This document shows, in pieces, positions 5,577 to 8,034 of a stretch of DNA of 8,034 nucleotides. The notes beneath the pieces were generated by a model. That model was not told the origin of the DNA, searched no databases, and saw nothing but the letters and a program-made list of their open reading frames with translations. The stretch is taken from contig CAMORJ010000063.1 of NCBI GenBank assembly GCA_946623775.1, positions 1 through 8,034 on the forward strand, given 5' to 3'. This DNA comes from an uncultured Bacillota bacterium. GTDB taxonomy: Bacteria > Bacillota_I > Bacilli_A > RFN20 > CAG-826. Made by a program: the position numbers and the translations under genes. Each line of letters begins with the position of its first letter. Position 1 is the first letter of the stretch.

Positions 5577-6700
5577 TAAATATCGTTCTTCAGCGAGAAG
5601 TCGCCTTTTTTGATCCAACCGATTTTGCGGAACAATAGATCGAGAGCGAACACCAACGCCAAAGGCGCGGCTACGGCAAAGGCGAGTATCTCAAGCAATA
5701 AAACCCAATCGTATCCATTCGCGGTCAGGAAGTTCAAAGGTCCAACGATTCCGCTGGTGCCCATGCCTGCGCCAACCGATAAAGTCGCGGTGAATCCGGC
5801 GGAAGCGTATTCCCCCGCTTCTTTAAGGGGGAATATCATCGCCAGAGGGCCTAATAGGGCCGATGCGATGATGGTCGGCACCCAAACAAGCGGCTTCTTG
5901 ATGATGTTTTTGAATTGGAGCATGGAAGTGCCTAAGCCGACCGCCAAAACGCTCCCCCACTTATTGTCATGGGCCGTATGGACGGCAAAGCCAAGCATCT
6001 GGGTGCAGCAGCCGATCAATGCGGCCGCCGCGGCAAGCGGGGTGTTGCCTAAAGCAATCGCAACGCAGATGGCGACGCTTGAGATAGGCGCGGTCAAGGC
6101 CATGCCGGTAAGGGCGGAGATCAAGACGCACATCAATACAGGCACCACTCCGGTCGCCTCATGAATGGCAAGGCCGATGGCCAAGGTGATGTAATGCACC
6201 CATTCGGCAAGCAAAAGCGAATAGATGATCGCGCTCAGCAATCCGACCAAAGGAATCAAAATCAAATCCACGGGGGTCTTCTTTTTGTTGATGAAGGTGA
6301 TCGCAAGCAATGCGACGATGGACGCTAGATAGCAAGACAATGGGTCGCTGATGGAGTAGACCTTGAATTGTTCAAACGTCGAAGGCATCAATCCGCCAGG
6401 CGCCCATACGAATGCATAATTCCCAACGAATCCAGCAGCCATAATGGCAACGCAGGCCACGCCGCTCTTTTTCAAAGACAAAGCGACGCCTAAGCCGATG
6501 CCAGCGCCCATCAATCCTTGGATGGCACCAGCCCAAGTGCCGACGAAGGCTAACCCAGGGATTTGTGCGAAAAGATTGATGATGGTACCGATGATAAGCG
6601 TGCCAAATAGACCGATGGCCATGCCGTTGGTCGTGGTCATCGCGAATTCTTTGATTCGCTTTGGCGCGCTTTTCTTTTCTGTAATTTCTTCGTTTTCCAT
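5576..6700 (-). CDS. PfoR/PTS_EIIC_2-like membrane transport protein
   Basis: A 374-residue polytopic membrane protein of the PTS_EIIC_2 type, the family that includes the Clostridium perfringens PfoR protein. After a charged N-terminal tail (1-20) there are about ten hydrophobic segments. Typical stretches are TTTNGMAIGLFGTLIIGTII (22-41), TAPISSVAICVAIALGNTPL (203-222), GCCTQMLGFAVHTAHDNKWG (230-249) and SVGAGMGTSGIVGPLNF (308-324). Length is near the family's usual 340-380. Members are annotated as sugar-PTS IIC subunits, but there is no EIIA, EIIB or sugar gene here, so the substrate is unknown. A GTG at 6706 could add two residues, but the ATG at 6700 fits the AGGA site seven bases upstream, which overlaps the stop of the preceding RDD gene. 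The two genes, 9 nt apart, form an operon. Confidence 0.85.
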   Translation of the reverse strand: MENEEITEKKSAPKRIKEFAMTTTNGMAIGLFGTLIIGTIINLFAQIPGLAFVGTWAGAIQGLMGAGIGLGVALSLKKSGVACVAIMAAGFVGNYAFVWAPGGLMPSTFEQFKVYSISDPLSCYLASIVALLAITFINKKKTPVDLILIPLVGLLSAIIYSLLLAEWVHYITLAIGLAIHEATGVVPVLMCVLISALTGMALTAPISSVAICVAIALGNTPLAAAAALIGCCTQMLGFAVHTAHDNKWGSVLAVGLGTSMLQFKNIIKKPLVWVPTIIASALLGPLAMIFPLKEAGEYASAGFTATLSVGAGMGTSGIVGPLNFLTANGYDWVLLLEILAFAVAAPLALVFALDLLFRKIGWIKKGDFSLKNDI

Positions 6701-6709
6701 ATACACGTC

Positions 6710-7789
6710 CTACTTATTTTCGGGTTTTTGCTCTTGAACGGGCTCGCTAGGCGCCTCAACGTTTTCAGGCGAAATAGGCGTTGGGCCTTCTTGGATTTGT
6801 TGCAACAATCTCAACTCAACGACATCGGTCCTAGACAACTTGTCATGCAACAGCATTACTTTGGCGATTCTTCCACCAATCGCGTCAAGGGCAACTAACC
6901 CAAGCATGATGAAGATACCTGCCACCGGGCTGGCCAACGAAAGGGGAATCAAGGTTGGATAAAGACCGTGAAGCAATATCTTATATTTCTCGGGTTTCTT
7001 ATGCTCTTTGTCCACTACTCCTAGCTTCATGATGAGCTTTGCTGGGGTCTGGCCGTATTTGAAGAACAATGGGAAGATGAGATAGATAAGCAATGGGGCC
7101 GCAACGAAGGAAGGCAAGGTTTTGTAGTAGCTTGTCATATTAAGCGAAGCGGTCAATGCCAGATAATGAGGCTGTTTCGAGAAATGATTGAAGACATCGA
7201 GATAAAGTCCTTCCTTCAGGTTGTTACAATAATAATGGAGCAAGTCCGTAGACATTGTTTCATTCTCTGCCTGCAAAGCTTCAAGAGTGGTTTCATTCAA
7301 AACGGGCTTCTTGGTGTAGTCAATTGGATCTGGATAACAATAATACGGCTGCCTATCCAAATTGATGCTAGATTCATTATCTAAATTATATATACGCGCG
7401 TAGACCCATTTTCCGACATCGGTCGCACTGCTCTTATCGCCGGTGAATCCATCGGATTCCAAGAAGGCGGCGTTTGGGTTAGAGGGCAAGAACACCGTGT
7501 AATAATTCCACACGATATCCTCTAATTTCTGATAGCCATAGCTGCCATCGTCATACTTAGCGACATAAGAGAAAGCATATCCTTTGTCATTGGCGATTCC
7601 CGCATCATCGATGAAGGATTGAAGGTCTTCCCGTTCCCCTTTTTCATTGCGCGCATTGGCAATAAGCGTATTGCCGACTGCAAAATAGAGTCCGATGCCG
7701 ATGGCTAGCGCGAACACGCCATCGAGCATGAAGGACATGCCACGGCGGAAGATGTCCGCCAATACTTTTTTTGATTGCTCGTTTTCCAT
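6710..7789 (-). CDS. RDD-family membrane protein with large extracytoplasmic loop
   Basis: A 359-residue RDD-family protein. The first RDD helix is residues 14-38 (FRRGMSFMLDGVFALAIG, with R16 and D23). The second helix (about 226-243) runs into the family's GQTPAKLIMKLGVVD (246-260), the third is about 279-304, and LHDKLSRTDVVE (314-325) supplies the late conserved Asp (D316). Unusually, about 180 residues (roughly 42-222) lie between helices 1 and 2, rich in Tyr, Asn and Asp, with C151 and C188 that could form a disulfide outside the cell. The C-terminal tail is rich in Pro and Glu (335-359) and likely disordered. RDD proteins are of varied or unknown function, some linked to ion or compatible-solute transport. 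It precedes and probably shares a transcript with the EIIC-like gene. No ribosome site is visible; the promoter lies directly before the ATG. Confidence 0.85.
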   Translation of the reverse strand: MENEQSKKVLADIFRRGMSFMLDGVFALAIGIGLYFAVGNTLIANARNEKGEREDLQSFIDDAGIANDKGYAFSYVAKYDDGSYGYQKLEDIVWNYYTVFLPSNPNAAFLESDGFTGDKSSATDVGKWVYARIYNLDNESSINLDRQPYYCYPDPIDYTKKPVLNETTLEALQAENETMSTDLLHYYCNNLKEGLYLDVFNHFSKQPHYLALTASLNMTSYYKTLPSFVAAPLLIYLIFPLFFKYGQTPAKLIMKLGVVDKEHKKPEKYKILLHGLYPTLIPLSLASPVAGIFIMLGLVALDAIGGRIAKVMLLHDKLSRTDVVELRLLQQIQEGPTPISPENVEAPSEPVQEQKPENK

Positions 7790-7796
7790 GGTTAAA

Positions 7797-7824
7797 ACTA
7801 TAGCGTACCCCCGCTGTTTTTCAA
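7797..7824 (-). promoter_or_regulatory. Promoter of the RDD/EIIC operon, likely leaderless
   Basis: On the minus strand TTGAAA (7824-7819), a 16-bp spacer and TATAGT (7802-7797) make a good sigmaA-type promoter. Only seven bases separate the -10 box from the ATG at 7789, so transcription should begin at or within a base or two of the start codon. This agrees with the absence of any Shine-Dalgarno sequence before that ATG. Confidence 0.65.
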
Positions 7825-7869
7825 TATTTCGGTAGCGGTATCATGGCTTTTGAAGCCATTGGAAATATT
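7823..7869. repeat. Nested inverted repeat upstream of the RDD promoter
   Basis: Outer arms AATATTTC (7823-7830) and GAAATATT (7862-7869) are a perfect 8-bp inverted repeat enclosing a perfect 7-bp hairpin ATGGCTT/AAGCCAT (7843-7849, 7853-7859) with a 3-nt loop. It lies between the stop of the rightmost gene and the RDD promoter, touching the -35 box. No T-run follows on the minus strand, so it is not a standard terminator; it may be a stabilising 3' structure for the upstream gene or a regulator site. Confidence 0.45.
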
Positions 7870-7891
7870 AAAAAGCCTGTTCGATGACTGG

Positions 7892-8034
7892 TTAGGACAC
7901 TGGATTATCAGACGAAATAGGGTTCATCCTGTACCAGGTCGCAAGTAACCCAAGTCTATAGTAGAAATAGACATCTTCGACATATTCCCAGCCGCGCTCA
8001 ATATCCAACCAATCAGCAGAAGTCACTTCGCCGA
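7892..8034 (-). CDS. 3' end of an unrecognised protein (partial, cut by window edge)
   Basis: The minus strand is open from the window edge to a TAA at 7894-7892, giving 46 C-terminal residues. They include SADWLDIERGWEYVEDVY and FYYRLGLLATWYRMNP, aromatic-rich and probably helical, ending in SSDNPVS. Absence of stops over the 46 codons and the orientation shared with the next gene support a real gene, but the short fragment gives no family. It was found by direct translation because neither start nor full frame is inside the window. About 100 bp separate its stop from the RDD start codon, and a separate promoter there argues against a simple shared operon. Confidence 0.6.
   Translation of the reverse strand, partial: GEVTSADWLDIERGWEYVEDVYFYYRLGLLATWYRMNPISSDNPVS

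Noticed and set aside
5610..6164. Plus-strand frame of 184 codons inside the EIIC-like gene
   Set aside because: Antisense to a polytopic membrane protein and rich in Pro/Ala/Thr as expected for a shadow of hydrophobic codons.
1..8034. Mycoplasma-type reading of TGA as tryptophan
   Set aside because: TGA ends pncB, feoA2, the 66-residue gene and the small membrane protein at sensible lengths, and Trp positions use TGG. The standard code applies.
1..8034. CRISPR array, insertion sequence, prophage or toxin-antitoxin module
   Set aside because: No regularly spaced direct repeats, transposase or integrase motifs, or paired small toxin/antitoxin genes were seen on either strand. The tRNA 3' end at 80-100 shows no nearby duplicate that would mark an attachment site in this window.

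Overview
The window looks like chromosomal DNA of a low-to-mid GC Bacillota, most plausibly an uncultured gut lineage of the Bacilli (Erysipelotrichales or Mollicutes-related). This rests on the gene families present (a two-FeoA feo operon, a PfoR-like EIIC membrane protein, an RDD protein with a large ectodomain), strong AGGAGG-type Shine-Dalgarno sites, sigmaA-like promoters and tight gene packing. TGA ends several genes, so the code is standard and not the Mycoplasma code. The lineage is an inference from family resemblance, not a search.

Layout from left to right. Positions 1-79 hold two short AT-rich palindromes and the terminator of a minus-strand tRNA-Lys(CUU) gene (80-156), whose own promoter lies at 166-194. 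Positions 289-3725 hold a minus-strand ferrous iron uptake operon read right to left: promoter, feoA1, feoA2, feoB, a 66-residue single-TM protein with a CxC motif, an 87-residue heavy-metal-associated (HMA) protein with a CxxC motif, and a rho-independent terminator. The genes are nearly seamless: two junctions are ATGA overlaps and one gap is 7 bp. Divergent from it on the plus strand, with its own promoter, is nicotinate phosphoribosyltransferase (pncB) for NAD salvage, followed 2 nt later by a small membrane protein of unknown function. Convergent with these is a minus-strand pair read right to left: an RDD-family membrane protein with a roughly 180-residue loop, then a PfoR/PTS_EIIC_2-like membrane protein. 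The right edge carries the 3' end of an unrecognised minus-strand gene.

The feo genes form one functional unit. FeoB is the GTP-dependent membrane transporter for Fe2+, the two FeoA proteins are small cytosolic SH3-like partners, and the two Cys-containing small proteins probably assist metal handling around FeoB. pncB is metabolically separate. The RDD/EIIC pair is an operon of unknown substrate; no EIIA or EIIB partner is visible in the window.

I see no CRISPR array, insertion sequence, phage gene or defence system. The less ordinary signals are the promoter placement that makes the RDD gene look leaderless, an inverted repeat that brackets the ribosome binding site of feoA1, the accessory small Cys proteins of the feo operon, and the two unexplained membrane-protein genes.
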